Positions 45,354-55,519 of a DNA stretch of 64,000 bases are shown here, piece by piece. The notes under the pieces were generated by a model. The model did not search any database and was not told where the DNA came from. It saw nothing but the letters and a program-made list of their open reading frames with translations. This DNA comes from Ctena decussata (Eukaryota > Mollusca > Bivalvia > Lucinida > Lucinidae). Numbering within the stretch: the first letter of the stretch is position 1; every line of letters starts with the position of its first letter. The DNA lies in NCBI GenBank assembly GCA_963989385.1, contig OZ022508.1, positions 56,831,087 through 56,895,086 of the forward strand, given 5' to 3'. Made by a program: the position numbers and the translations under genes.

Positions 45354-45484
45354 TTAGATCAGCCCGTGCATCCACACACATTCATCAGGCATATTCTTTC
45401 CTCTGTCAGTTATAGTAGAATAACTACTTTGTGCAAATGCTATGTCTGAAGCGGCTTTTCGAACATCTCTAAAGATGCCTTTTC
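45354..45484 (-). CDS. Candidate 3' coding exon of unidentified gene
   Basis: On the minus strand the acceptor-like 'taatgtgcattttacag' precedes 45484. A phase-1 reading of about 43 codons runs to TAA 45354-45356 and includes FRDVRKAASDIAFAQSSYST and NMPDECVWMHGLI. The frame is open through the acceptor but has no ATG, so an upstream exon would be needed. Codon choice looks ordinary. I recognise no family. No AATAAA was found close downstream. Confidence 0.25.
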
Positions 45485-45852
45485 CTGTAAAATGCACATT
45501 AATGGCATGTGTGTTAGACCAGCAGGAATTTATTTGCAAACGGAGCCGAATCAGCGCCTTTCACTATTAAGATTTCTAGTCGTATACAGCTTTATGATAC
45601 GTGTATGACTGAGGAAACCTCATAAAAAGTTAGCAGATGGGTACTCTTTTGTAAGTTCGTCATTCACCATGCTCTATGGCACACGTTTTTGAGGTGCAGC
45701 TACAATAAGTGTTGGAATTGACATTAATGATCGCTAAACAAATCAAATCCCCGGTGCAACGACACCTTAATTGGTATTATCGACGCGATTACAGCATGTT
45801 TTGTTTCTTCTTTGAAGTGAGTATCGGTTGATGCTATACTGCTGGAAATTTT

Positions 45853-46090
45853 GAGCCGCGACACGAGAAAACCAACAAAGTGGTTGTGCGCCTAGCGCAG
45901 ACTCAGATCAGCCTGGACATCCATCCAGTCTGATCAGACTCTTCGCTAAGCGCTTAAAGGGTAGCTGAGGGACTGAGCTACCTCCATGCGAACAGCGAAG
46001 ATTCTGTTCAGACTGGGCGGATGCCCAGGCTGATCTGAGTCTGCGCTGGGCGCACAACCACATTATTGGTTTTTACTCGTGCCGCGGCTC
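45853..46090. mobile_element. Family A palindromic MITE, copy 9
   Basis: GAGCCGCGACACGAG to CTCGTGCCGCGGCTC, near consensus, with a one-base insertion in the right arm ('ggtttttactcg'). Twenty-five bases separate it from a different TIR element at 46116. Confidence 0.92.
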
Positions 46091-46115
46091 AATTATTCCC
46101 ACACTGATTAAATAA

Positions 46116-46320
46116 ACTAGGGTAAAGTTGGGTAAATTCGGACAGCGGATAAATTCGAACAGTGACATTGTTTCCTTTGTCTGTCAGTTGTTTGGAATTA
46201 GAACAAAATTAATTGGGCAAATAATGAAAATCCGATGAGCCGTCTCATCTAGATTTTCACTGTTTGCGATGGTGTATCCGAATTTACCCGCTGTCCGAAG
46301 TTACTCGGCTCAACCCTAGT
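46116..46320. mobile_element. Family L MITE with about 41-bp terminal inverted repeats
   Basis: Left end ACTAGGGTAAAGTTGGGTAA then 'attcggacagcgg'; right end, reversed, ACTAGGGTTGAGCCGAGTAA then 'cttcggacagcgg'. The centre includes 'gatgagccgtctcatctaga', similar to the hairpin at 5981-6070. There is no coding capacity. Confidence 0.8.
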
Positions 46321-46324
46321 CAAT

Positions 46325-48050
46325 ATTAACGCCTTTGTCTAATTTGTCCATAGGTGCTTTACTTAAGCGCCATAAGAGAATCAAAACCTGAACTTTGAAA
46401 TGCAGTAAATCCTTTACAATAGCTTCTCGAAACGAAAGGACCTTCTTAAAATTTCATTTGAAAGCTTCAAATATTTCCCGAACTTTGTAGGAGTACATGT
46501 ACCCATATTTTTGCAAAGAAATCTTAAACGTGGTACATGTTCAGATTAGATGCTTTCACTTCCTTATTGAAATTTTTTTTGAGGCTCCCATGCAGAAAAG
46601 TTGTCCAAGAATCAAAATATTGGAGTAATATACTGACTCAAACAAGCTCCGATACCGTATCGGAACTTGTTTGAGTCAGTATATTTTGTTACTTTAGTTA
46701 AGGCATGAGTAAAAGCTCAAGATTTTCATTTTTTCAAGAAAGAGTACTCCTTTGTCTATGCTATAGTTCTACTTGATTTGTTTTTCTTACTCTCAGTATG
46801 TTACAAGAATGCTTTAAACATTACATGGGTCATCCACTGTTTTCTCAGAACAAAACGTTGGAATTGCTGGATTTTGATGTCAAACATGTTCTCTACAAAG
46901 ACTGATTTTCTATCATTGCGATAGACGTTTGAGCTGTTAGCCTGCAAGACAATTGTGAAATTTAACCGCTTAACGATTTAAAATTAAATCCACGACCGAA
47001 ACTCCTTCATGTAAAAGAAACTGTGTTTGATGTCACTTACAATAGAAACTCCATAGGAAATTGAAATCGTTAGTTTTAGGAGTGTGACTTTTCTTCAGAC
47101 TTATCATCTTTCGATATTCGGACAATGATTATAAGGCCGTTTTGAAGGAGCTACAAATCAATTATGACATGCACAGAAAGCCTGACAATTCTACAATCTC
47201 TGTATGTTTAATTAAAAGGGAGAATTTTTGGAAGTTTCAGAGATTCAAACCTCGCGTGTAATGTCTGATTAGAAGACATCGGAATTTTAAGTGTTTTTCC
47301 AGGTCCACATCTAATGACCTGTAATTTGCAGGAAAGGGTTTAGATATGCACATGCACAGTTTCATCTTACGACCCGAAACACCCCAGATGAATATTGCAA
47401 GATAACTCTGAGAAAATTCTTCCTTCAAAGCCATCCCTTTTCGAGAAAGTGTGCAGATATTTCCAATTAAGAATGATTTGCGTTGGTGGTATTTTCATAC
47501 TTTCAAATGTTTAAATTGAGAGCAGTCTACAACTGTTAGGTGAAAGCTTTATAAGTATCAGGCTTTTTCTACGCAGTTGAACTCACAATCCAATTCCAAA
47601 GTTCTAAGAAGGTTGTCCTATTGTAGTTCCTCCATGTTGTTTGCGTCTTTTTCCGTATGTCACACCTCTTTTTCTTCGATTTTGTTTCTCTGCCTCAGCG
47701 TTTTACTTATCATTTGTATTTTGCTGTTTAGTTATTACTTTTATAAGTTTAATATGTTTGAAATCTCTTCTCATTTTGTTCTTCTTCTTCGTATTTTTGT
47801 GTGTCTAAGCTAGGTTGTACACAGTCTTATTGTGGATTTCCCGGGAAACTTCGTTTCTGTTACAAGGTGTATGGGTACACTTCAAGGTTTATCCCCGGTA
47901 TTGTTTCAAAGCCAGACGACTTTGTGACTGCTTCTTTGCCCCCCCCCCCCCCCCCCCCCTGCCTTTCCAAGACAGGATCGACACTAAGAAACAGTATTTG
48001 CTCCTACAGGAGCAACAGTATCGACTTCCATTGACAAGGGAAACATATAA
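46325..48050. other. No supported gene; poly-C run and a 59-bp palindrome
   Basis: A perfect-arm palindrome lies at 46627-46685 and a C-homopolymer at 47940-47959. Frames 47237-47434 (minus, true ATG) and 47577-47813 (plus, hydrophobic because pyrimidine-rich) have no domain support. Confidence 0.4.
46627..46685. repeat. 59-bp palindrome
   Basis: 'aatatactgactcaaacaag' to its reverse complement, with centre 'tccgataccgtatcgga'. One mismatch aside, the arms pair throughout. It resembles the core of a foldback element; no flanking duplication found. Confidence 0.85.
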
Positions 48051-48054
48051 TATT

Positions 48055-48257
48055 GAGCCGCGACACGACAAAACCGACAATGTGGTCATGCGCACTGCGC
48101 AGACTCAGATCAATGTTGGTTTCCGCCAAGTTTGATCAGACCCTTCGTTAAGTGCTCAAAGAGTAGCTAAGGGTCTAAGTTACCTTCATGCGGACAGCGA
48201 AAACTCTGATCAGACTGGGCGCACAACCACATTGTTGGTTTTGTCGTGTCGCGGCTC
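48055..48257. mobile_element. Family A palindromic MITE, copy 10 (internal deletion)
   Basis: GAGCCGCGACACGAC to GTCGTGTCGCGGCTC. The right arm jumps from 'ctgatcagactgggc' straight to 'gcacaaccacattg', losing about 30 bp. Flanks TATT and AATT are similar but not identical. Confidence 0.9.
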
Positions 48258-48853
48258 AATTATTAAAATTCCAGAGTTGCTCTTCCTGAAGGTATTCCCT
48301 TTCATCTTGGATTATATATTCAATTCTTGATATCTCAGAGTTCATCCCAAACCATTGATATATCAAGGTAAATGTTCTGTACCAGAACATTTCCTTTGAG
48401 ATATCAGTAGATTGAGATTAAATGAGTTAATATATTAAGAAAAACCAGAGGGCCAATGGCCCTATATCGCTCACCTGAGCACTGAGGTTATGTTGGAAAA
48501 ACTAAGTTGCCACAGCAACAAAACAACATGCACAGCAGCAATAAAACACACCATTTATGTAGAGGATAATATCACAAACATTTATGCAAAAAATAAGCTT
48601 TATCCTCCCTTAATGGCTTCTGAGAAGAAGATCTTTGGCAAAAAAAAAAAAAAAAAAAATGAAAAAATTGAAAATTTGGCCCTTCAATTGCAACGGCAAC
48701 CAATCAAAATCAGGTCTTTGGGCAAAATTCTTATAGCTGATAGAGGACTACTCTAGGAACATTTCTGTAAAGCTTTTGTCAAAATATCTGCCGTAACACA
48801 GAAATAACTACCAAATGTCCACTTTCCCCATTGTAAGTCTATGGAAACTTTAA

Positions 48854-50318
48854 GTTGCCATAGCAACCAGTTCACATGGGCAATGATAATATGAAATATA
48901 CTTTAGGTAGAGGCTAATGTTATTAATATGTACGCAAAGTATCAGCTTTATCCTCCTCATGGCTTCACTTTCCCCATTATAAGTCAATGGAAACTATAAG
49001 TTGACATAGCAACCAAAGTTCTTATTGGGTTGGAAGAAAAGACAAAATTCATGTAGAGGCTTCTGTCATCAACATGTTTGCACAATATCAGCTTCATCCC
49101 CCATATGGCTTCTGAGCAGAAGATTGTTTCATTTTTTCTTCTTTTTTTTTCGAAAATTTACCCTATATTTTGCCATGGCAACCAATCAAATTCAGTGATT
49201 TGGAGAAAATTCAAATGAAATATAGAGGACTATTCAAGAAACATTTCTGTAGAAAGAAAATCTAAATAAAAGCCGTGAGACAGCAAAAATTGCCAATTTC
49301 CATTTTCCCCATTATAAGTCAATGGAAACTCTTAGTTGCCATAGCAACCAAACTGCTGGAGTAATTGCCATGAAAAATAGTAATTCTATAGAGGCTAGTA
49401 CTAAGATTCTATCTGTAAAGTTCGAGCTTTATTGGCCACACAGTTTATGCAAAGATGATTATTTAATATTTTTCCTTTTTTAACTATTCGGTTGCAATGG
49501 CAACCAGAAAAATTGCCAAATTTGCATAAATTTAACAAGGCTGGTTAAAGACTACTCAAAGTACATTTCTATAAAAGTTTTGTCAAAATATCTGAAGTGG
49601 CAAAGCAATAAATGCAAATTTTCTATTTTGCCATTATAAGTCAATGGCAACTTTAAGTTCCCATAGCAACCAAACTGCTAGAGCAATTGCCAAGAAAAAC
49701 AGTACTTTTATAGAGGGCAGTGCCAAGATCCTTTCTGTGAAGTTTGAGCTTTATTGGTTGCATAGTTTCTGAGAAGATGATTTTTGAATATTTTTTTCTA
49801 TTTTTAACCATTCGGTTGCCATGGCAACCAGCCAAATTGTGCAATTGACAAAAATTTCATGTGGTTGATGGAGGACTACTCAAGGAACATTTCTGTGAAA
49901 GTTTTGTCAAAATATCTGCAGTGACATAGCAATAAATGCAAATTTTCAATTTTGCCATTATAAGTCAATGGCAACTTTAAGTTCCCATAGCAACCAAACT
50001 GCTAGAGCAATTACCAAGAAAAACAGAACTTTTATAGAGGGCAGTGCCAAGATCCTTTCTGTGAAGTTTGAGCTTTATTGGTTCCATAGTTTCTGAGGAG
50101 ATGATTTTTGAATATTTTTTTCTATTTTTAACCATTCGGTTGCCATGGCAACCAGCCAAATTGTGCAATTGACAAAAATTTCATGTGGTTGATGGAGGAC
50201 TACTCAAGGAACATTTCTGTGAAAGTTTTGTCAAAATATCTGCAGTGACATAGCAATAAATGCAAATTTTCAATTTTTCCCATACAAGTCAATGGAAACT
50301 TTAAGTTGCCATAGCAAC
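48854..50318. promoter_or_regulatory. Array of X-box (RFX-type) motifs in J1
   Basis: Seven sites fit the X-box consensus GTHNYYATRRNAAC exactly: 48854-48867, 49335-49348, 49657-49670, 49815-49828, 49981-49994, 50139-50152 and 50305-50318. Two of them (49815, 50139) are the fully palindromic GTTGCCATGGCAAC. Near matches lie at 48506 and 49491. RFX proteins binding such palindromes, notably at ciliary gene promoters, is established in animals. Function here is untested; the array arises from tandem unit copying. Confidence 0.5.
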
Positions 50319-50514
50319 CAAAGTTCCGAAGCAATTTGGATAAAAAACAGTATTATTGGTTCCCCCTGCCTATAGATGCTATATATGAAATTTAGTTACA
50401 ATGGGCCTTGTGGTTTCAGAGGAGATGTCGTTTGAAAATGTTGACGGACGACGGACGACGTACGACGTACGACGGGCGACGGACGACGGACGACGGATGC
50501 CTGCCTATACTATA

Positions 50515-50549
50515 AGCTCACCTGTGAGCCTTCGGCTCAGGTGAGCTAA
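50515..50549 (+). other. Helitron-type 3' terminal hairpin plus CTAA
   Basis: AGCTCACCTGTGAGCC, loop TTCG, GGCTCAGGTGAGCT, immediately running into CTAA. One unpaired T interrupts the stem. The homologous end of J2 at 32655-32690 is degraded but keeps 'gagccttcggct' and GAGCTAA. Confidence 0.65.
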
Positions 50550-50634
50550 AAAGGAAAATGTCTTAACTATAATTTTCGATTTTTGAGAGTACTTTCAGAG
50601 ATCAGTGCTCGTGATATCGAGAATTGACTGTGAG

Positions 50635-51465
50635 CAAATGCATTTTAGAACCTTTCTTTTTTATACCGAAATGAATTCCTCGTAACAGTCTGTATAAATG
50701 TTAAAGAACAGACTATCTGTTTTTTGTATTTTGGTTTGTGCTATGCTTTGCAAAGATTTTTAAATGCATAGCCAGGCCTTGGTAAAGACATATCTACTGC
50801 AGTTATCACGCACAGTATTTTTTTTATTAAAGTTACATAAATAAATAAATCTCTGTGTGAACGGCAAACACAAGAGCAATTTTTGCTTTACTAATCCAGA
50901 ACTTGTTAAAGAAACTCTGTCCGTCTTAATGAAGCTTCAGTTAAGGACAAACCACTTATTTGTTGATGCTCGCTGGTCCATATAGTGCCACTAGTACAAG
51001 TGACCTCTCCAGGGATTGCATAACTGCACTTGCGACATGACTATGCACGCCGCTTATATTTCCATATTTTCACCACGGCAGACGTAGCTTGTAGTTGTTT
51101 GCTTTCCTTTCTTTTCATGCTTTAATGACAGATCAACAAAGTCAAACTCAGGGGTTTTTATTAACCATCTGTCCGTTGGTCCGAGACCAATGATTTTTGG
51201 GCAGGGCCAGCTGATCTTTATATCTGCTGGTCCTCCAGACCAACTAATTTTTATGTTTACTGCACAAAGTTTGTAATGAAACCAGCAGAAACACCGAGAG
51301 GACCAATTAAATCACGTTCGTGCTGGTCCTGTAGACCAGTTGGGTAGCATAAACCCTGCACGATAAGTGAAACTGCTCATATTTAGTATACGGGGTCACA
51401 ATGATTTTTCGTATAATGTGATTGAGATTTTTCTTCCGTCCATGCATTGAATAATTAAATGTTCA
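50635..51465. other. No gene recognised
   Basis: A small internal repeat at 51170-51350 ('gctggtcctccagacca', 'gctggtcctgtagaccagtt') forms GGTCT/AGACC hairpins. Otherwise no support for features. Confidence 0.4.
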
Positions 51466-51468
51466 TAT

Positions 51469-51671
51469 GAGCCGCGACACGAGAAAAGCTAACATAAGCG
51501 CATGTGCGCCAAGTCTTATCAGTCATCGCTGTCCGCATGGAGCTAGCTTAGGTCCTTACCTATCCCTTAAACGTATAGCGAGGACTCTAATCAGACTGGT
51601 GGATACCCAAGCTGATCTGAGTCTTCGCTGGGCGCACATGCTACTTTGTTGGTTTTATTGTGGCGCGGCTC
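51469..51671. mobile_element. Family A palindromic MITE, copy 11 (4-bp TSD ATAT)
   Basis: GAGCCGCGACACGAG to TTGTGGCGCGGCTC flanked by ATAT on both sides. The left arm has lost the 'agactcagatcagcctggg' part, so the element is shortened to about 203 bp. Confidence 0.9.
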
Positions 51672-51674
51672 ATA

Positions 51675-52020
51675 TATGGTATACATGTTGGCTATGATTT
51701 GCTGCATCGTCGGTATGAGAAAAGCCCTGCCTTTCGAATACTCTGATATTCATTTGTTAATTTAGTGGAGCAGGATATAGCGAAAATACTTCAGTTGATG
51801 ATACAAGCATGAAATTTACAGGATAGCAAGTACCTGGCGTGCACTTTAACATAAGATCGTGGGCCACTTGAAATTATGTCATTTTCAAGATGGCCGCCGC
51901 AAAAACAAAATGTCCGCCATTTTTATGTACTTTTCAACACATTATTTAAGGTAATAGTCCAGAGGCCCGTTGGCATGGATGTTTATTTTATGCCCTGATA
52001 ATAGTCACTTAGAGCATTGA
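51675..52020. other. No gene recognised
   Basis: Contains 'aagatggccgccgcaa' and 'atgtccgccattttt', a short inverted GGCCGCC/GGCGGAC-like pair; otherwise nothing. Confidence 0.35.
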
Positions 52021-52023
52021 CTT

Positions 52024-53215
52024 AGGGAGTTGCAAAATGGTTGTTGCCAGTGTTTCTTTCAATACTTTACCGAAAAAATGGCCAAAGTGGTGGGTGGGGT
52101 AACACTGGTCCATTACAGCACCTAAATGCAATAAACGTAATGTAGAAAATACTTTGTGTCATAAATATCCCTTTTAAAATGTTCTAATACATAAAAAGCA
52201 AACTGAAGTCTGGAAATGATGACCAAAAAGCATGATATATTTGTAACGTATACAACTGTAACTAAAATACAAATAATCAATGAGAAACAGACCAAACGGT
52301 GGAATGAAATTTTTTACATGTGGTCTTAAATTAGCATAATCTATCGCTTTTATTTGACTCATGCTCATCTTAACTTTGACTGAATTCCTTGATATATTTT
52401 GAATCAGTTAGGTTGCAGTTAGTAGTGGCACTATCAGTTGAAAACAGAATGTAACTTATTTCTTATGAATTCCTGAAACACTTGTGAGAAGGTATAATTA
52501 GCTGTAGTCTGTATTATGTCTTAAATTGAAAAAGTGTATAAGTACGCAATGTAAAATGGTATTCTTATATTCATTAGACAATAATAATTTTGGGTTGTAT
52601 CTGAAAGGCACCCAAACAGTAACATTACGTAACATAATCGAAATCCGTCCCAGGAAGAATAATCCAGGGTCATATGTAATAAAAATCGGGTCTTCGTGTA
52701 GACAACAACTTCAATTTGATGTTGTTATCATAATCAGTAGAGCAGTCTTTCAGCAGCTCAAAAATGGTTGTTGCTATATCATTTTATGTGTTTTACCTAG
52801 AAACTGACCAAAGTAACGGGTGGGGTAACATTAGCGTGTTACAGCAGCAATCTGTTACAAATGAAATGTAGGGAACAATTAACGTTATAAATGTAAAGCG
52901 CAATTAAAAATTATCAATATGATTTTTTTACATCGAAATAAATAGATATATTGACATATTTAGATAAAGATAATCATCAGTCAAATAAGACCAGTAACGT
53001 ACATAACCGTGACTAAAACTCAATTAACATACATGAATCGCTGGAATGAATTTTATATGATTGGTACTTAATCAACATACTCTGTCACTTCTCTTTAAAC
53101 CATGTTGAACGAACTGCTTGCATATGTTGAATTAGTTAAGTAGCAGTTAGCTGTGGAATTGCCAGCTGAAGAGAAAAGTTTACTTTTCCTTAGGATTTTC
53201 GTTCTGACAATATTT
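52024..53215 (+). repeat. Diverged tandem duplication, period about 724 bp
   Basis: 'gtgggtggggtaacactggt' near 52089 and 'cgggtggggtaacattagcg' near 52817 open two diverged segments. They share 'actgtaactaaaatacaaat' against 'accgtgactaaaactcaatt', 'cggtggaatgaaatttttta' against 'cgctggaatgaattttatat', and 'caguta'-like ends ('gttaggttgcagttagtagt' against 'gttaagtagcagttagctgt'). The second segment runs to about 53200. Open frames (52526-52807, 53153-53347) start at non-ATG codons or lack domain support. Confidence 0.55.
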
Positions 53216-53219
53216 CTTT

Positions 53220-54035
53220 TTCTCATAGATTCCACTACCTTTAATACGGTAGGCTTTTCGAAGTTTTTAGTCTTGCCGTATCGGGTTGTGAACCAACATT
53301 TTCCTGTTCATTCTTCCTGGGACTGGCTTGTTTTATTTTTCGGTTAGCTCACTGAAAACGTCAAAGGTTTACTTATTGTATCTGGATGAGTATAGTAAGA
53401 TCCTCCGATAGTTCAATATAATTTTGCTGAGTGCCATAAAATAAGTATTTCGTAAAACAACATAAATAAATGGAACGAAGAAAATAACTTTGGATTTAAT
53501 CTCTTCTCTTTTTGCATGCATTTTGCAGTGTAATAGGAAGCGTTATTTGCAAACAGTAACATGATAGGAATGTTTATAGTAAATTATTTAGGCACTGGCA
53601 AAGCACTACTGTTTCTAAAGCATATTGAATCTTTTACGCAGAATTGATGTACATTTGCATGTACAAACTGATGTTGAAAATATGTCCTTATAAGCGCAAA
53701 AAAGTTCTGAATAGTTAGTAAACACTGCTATAATTATAAATAAGATTCATTTATTGAGGCACGTATAACAGCACAACTTCATAGTCCATCCCGCTTCTAG
53801 ACGTCAAATACATCTGGCGAGAGTCAGCACATCATTAAAATTGTAAATAAACACGTGTCTGCAGCTACAGCTTTCAAAGGTGTGCCTTTGTTTGTGAACA
53901 TAAGTACGCATTTGACCATGTTTACAACCAATGACGACACCACAATGACGACACCAATATATGGCATAAACAAACCAGTAAGGTAATTATGTGTTAATAT
54001 TGAGCCAAGGAAATGCTAAGAAAACAGCTGTACGA
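53220..54035. other. AT-rich, no gene recognised
   Basis: 'accaatgacgacaccacaat' followed by 'gacgacaccaatatatggc' is a small direct repeat near 53930. No coding frame is supported. Confidence 0.4.
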
Positions 54036-54040
54036 CAAGT

Positions 54041-54276
54041 GAGCCGCGACACGAGAAACCCAACAAAGTGGTTGTGCGCCCATGGCAGGCTCAGATCAGC
54101 CTGTGCATCCGCCGAGTCTGATCAGAGTCTTCGCTGTGCGCTTACAGGGAAGCTAAGGGTCGAAGATAGCTCCGTGCGGACAGCGAAGACTCTGATCAGA
54201 CCGGGCGAATGCCCTGGATGATCTGAGTCTTCGCTGGGCGAACATGCCACTTTGTTGGTTTTGTCGTGTCGCGGCT
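54041..54276. mobile_element. Family A palindromic MITE, copy 12
   Basis: GAGCCGCGACACGAG to GTCGTGTCGCGGCTT; the last base has changed and no target-site duplication is seen. Interior near consensus. Open frames on both strands across it are repeat translation. Confidence 0.9.
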
Positions 54277-54279
54277 TAT

Positions 54280-54770
54280 AAATGTGATAATTGGTGTTTG
54301 AGGTGCATCGATACATTTTCATGAAAATTCACTCTTGCATTGGAATACCTGCGTGTTTTCTCATTGCGGGCTTTTCTTAAAGGATAATTATTTCCACGGT
54401 TTAGGTCGAGCTCTTTCCATTAAGAAAAGCCCCACCAACGGTGATGGGACTAGTCTAAATGGACTTCGAGTTCGCCTTATATAGGAGCTATAAGATTATT
54501 ATGTGATAAATTGTCTCCCATGCATAATGGTGCCTAAACCATGACTGTGTATCCATTCACCTTAAGTAACAAATACGATATATATATTGAGTGACACATA
54601 CAATACGGCATTTATCTCAGAGCTCTCGGTTAAGCGGATAGCAAGCGACTCGTGGTTTAGTGGATAGCGAGCGACGTGTTCGAGTGTCCACTATACACCC
54701 AAGAGAACGCTAAAAGCAATATCCTGTGCACAATAACATGCACCATGAGCATACGATGTTTTAATGCAAT
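54280..54770. other. Spacer with a small inverted repeat and tRNA-like fragment
   Basis: 'gggcttttctta' at about 54369 faces 'taagaaaagccc' at about 54421. At 54614-54690 'cgtggtttagtggatagcga' and 'gtgttcgagtgtcc' look like degraded A and B boxes of a SINE head; no cloverleaf can be drawn. This precedes the candidate gene start. Confidence 0.4.
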
Positions 54771-54775
54771 TGTAG

Positions 54776-54781
54776 TATAAA
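54776..54781 (+). promoter_or_regulatory. Possible TATA box of the candidate secreted-protein gene
   Basis: TATAAA 46 bp upstream of the ATG at 54822. The usual spacing of about 30 bp to the start site would give a 5' UTR of roughly 15-20 bases, which is short. In an AT-rich genome TATAAA is common, so this is weak support. Confidence 0.25.
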
Positions 54782-54821
54782 CGTGCAGAATTTATTACAT
54801 TTGAAATGATAGTTTCTGAAC

Positions 54822-54918
54822 ATGGATACTGCTAAAATGCTGTTCTACTTGGCTCTTCCTGTGCCATTTCTTTCCTGCCTTTTGGCGAAGAACATCCCAT
54901 GGGAGAATATTTCAGAAG
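54822..54918 (+). CDS. Candidate signal-peptide exon of a secreted protein
   Basis: ATG at 54822 opens 32 codons: a short polar start (MDTAK), a hydrophobic core MLFYLALPVPFLSCLLA, a likely cleavage site after that final Ala, then KNIPWENISE. The frame meets a consensus-like donor CAGAAG|GTAGGC at 54918/54919, leaving a phase-1 split codon. A first exon carrying a signal peptide and ending in phase 1 is the classic arrangement for animal secreted proteins. Without splicing the frame ends nine codons later at TAA. The family is unknown. A family A MITE (54955-55189) would lie in the intron. Two possible second exons are listed at 55407 and 57373. Confidence 0.4.
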
Positions 54919-54954
54919 GTAGGCTAATAAAAGCGCTGTATTAATTATACATTT

Positions 54955-55189
54955 GAGCCACGACACGAGAAAACCAACAATGTGGTTGTGCGCCCAGCAC
55001 AGACTCAGATCAGCCTGGACATCCGCCTAGTTTCACCAGACTCTTTGTTCAGTGCTCAAAGAGTAGCTAAGAGTCTAAGCTATCTCATGCGGACAGCGAA
55101 GACTCTGATCAGACTGGGCGGATGCCCAGGCTGATCTGAGTCTGCGCTGGGCACACAACCACATTGTTGGTTTTCTCATGTCGCGGCTC
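54955..55189. mobile_element. Family A palindromic MITE, copy 13 (4-bp TSD ATTT)
   Basis: GAGCCACGACACGAG to CTCATGTCGCGGCTC with ATTT on both sides. It lies 36 bp downstream of a candidate splice donor, so it may be an intronic insertion. Confidence 0.92.
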
Positions 55190-55406
55190 ATTTATAGTTA
55201 GATACACTACGATACTTAAGGTCGCTACCGACAGCAATGATGGAAATTGTTGCAATACTAAATTATATTTTCTTTCATAGTGTCTATTTTTATTATCTTA
55301 AAATTTCACAGATACACTAGCTTGGTGTAGATAGAAAGGTATGGTCACGAAAGACGTTTCAAAGCCCCTGATTAATACTTTACAGTTTTTTTTTCTTTAT
55401 ATACAG

Positions 55407-55444
55407 GGAAAATCACGGTCGCAATTTGTAACTGTAATAAATGA
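55407..55444 (+). CDS. Candidate second exon (option 1) of the secreted-protein gene
   Basis: The acceptor TTTTTTTTCTTTATATACAG ends at 55406. In phase 1 the joined frame gives GKITVAICNCNK and TGA at 55442-55444, with AATAAA at 55494-55499 about 50 bp later. This would make a complete precursor of about 44 residues with a mature part of about 22 residues containing two cysteines. The 12-codon exon is too short to test for coding character. Confidence 0.22.
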
Positions 55445-55519
55445 AAACGTTTAGACCCGATTGGGACGAAAAGTTTCTAATAGAATAAAATACATCTAAA
55501 ATCTATTATTGAGTAACTG

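Larger units (their letters stand above)
48448..50549 (+). mobile_element. Pearl/Helentron-like non-autonomous element, copy J1
   Basis: The left end is 'gagggccaatggccctatat' then CGCTCACCTGAGC. The interior is a chain of degenerate units marked by 'cattataagtcaatggcaac' and 'gttgccatagcaacca'. Two units (49626-49949 and 49950-50273) are nearly identical with a 324-bp period. A GACGGACGACG-rich run follows, then the 3' hairpin and CTAA. Complementary CTCACCTGAG/CTCAGGTGAG lie at the two ends. There is no helicase or replication-initiator frame; short frames within (for example 49653-49844 and 49977-50168) are unit translations. The element class is inferred. Confidence 0.65.
48316..50630. 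mobile_element. Family K MITE, copy 2, split by element J1
   Basis: The left part (48316-48443) 'caattcttgatatctcagag' to 'gagatatcagtagattgaga' and the right part (50558-50630) ending 'gatatcgagaattgactg' correspond to the two sides of the intact copy at 2933-3146. The 2.1-kb J1 element occupies the gap. Confidence 0.65.

Noticed and set aside
47577..47813. Membrane protein ORF
   Set aside because: Hydrophobicity comes from a pyrimidine-rich stretch; no recognisable domain, promoter or splice signals.
49653..50168. Two near-identical 63-codon minus-strand frames as paralogous genes
   Set aside because: They are the 324-bp repeat unit of element J1 in translation.
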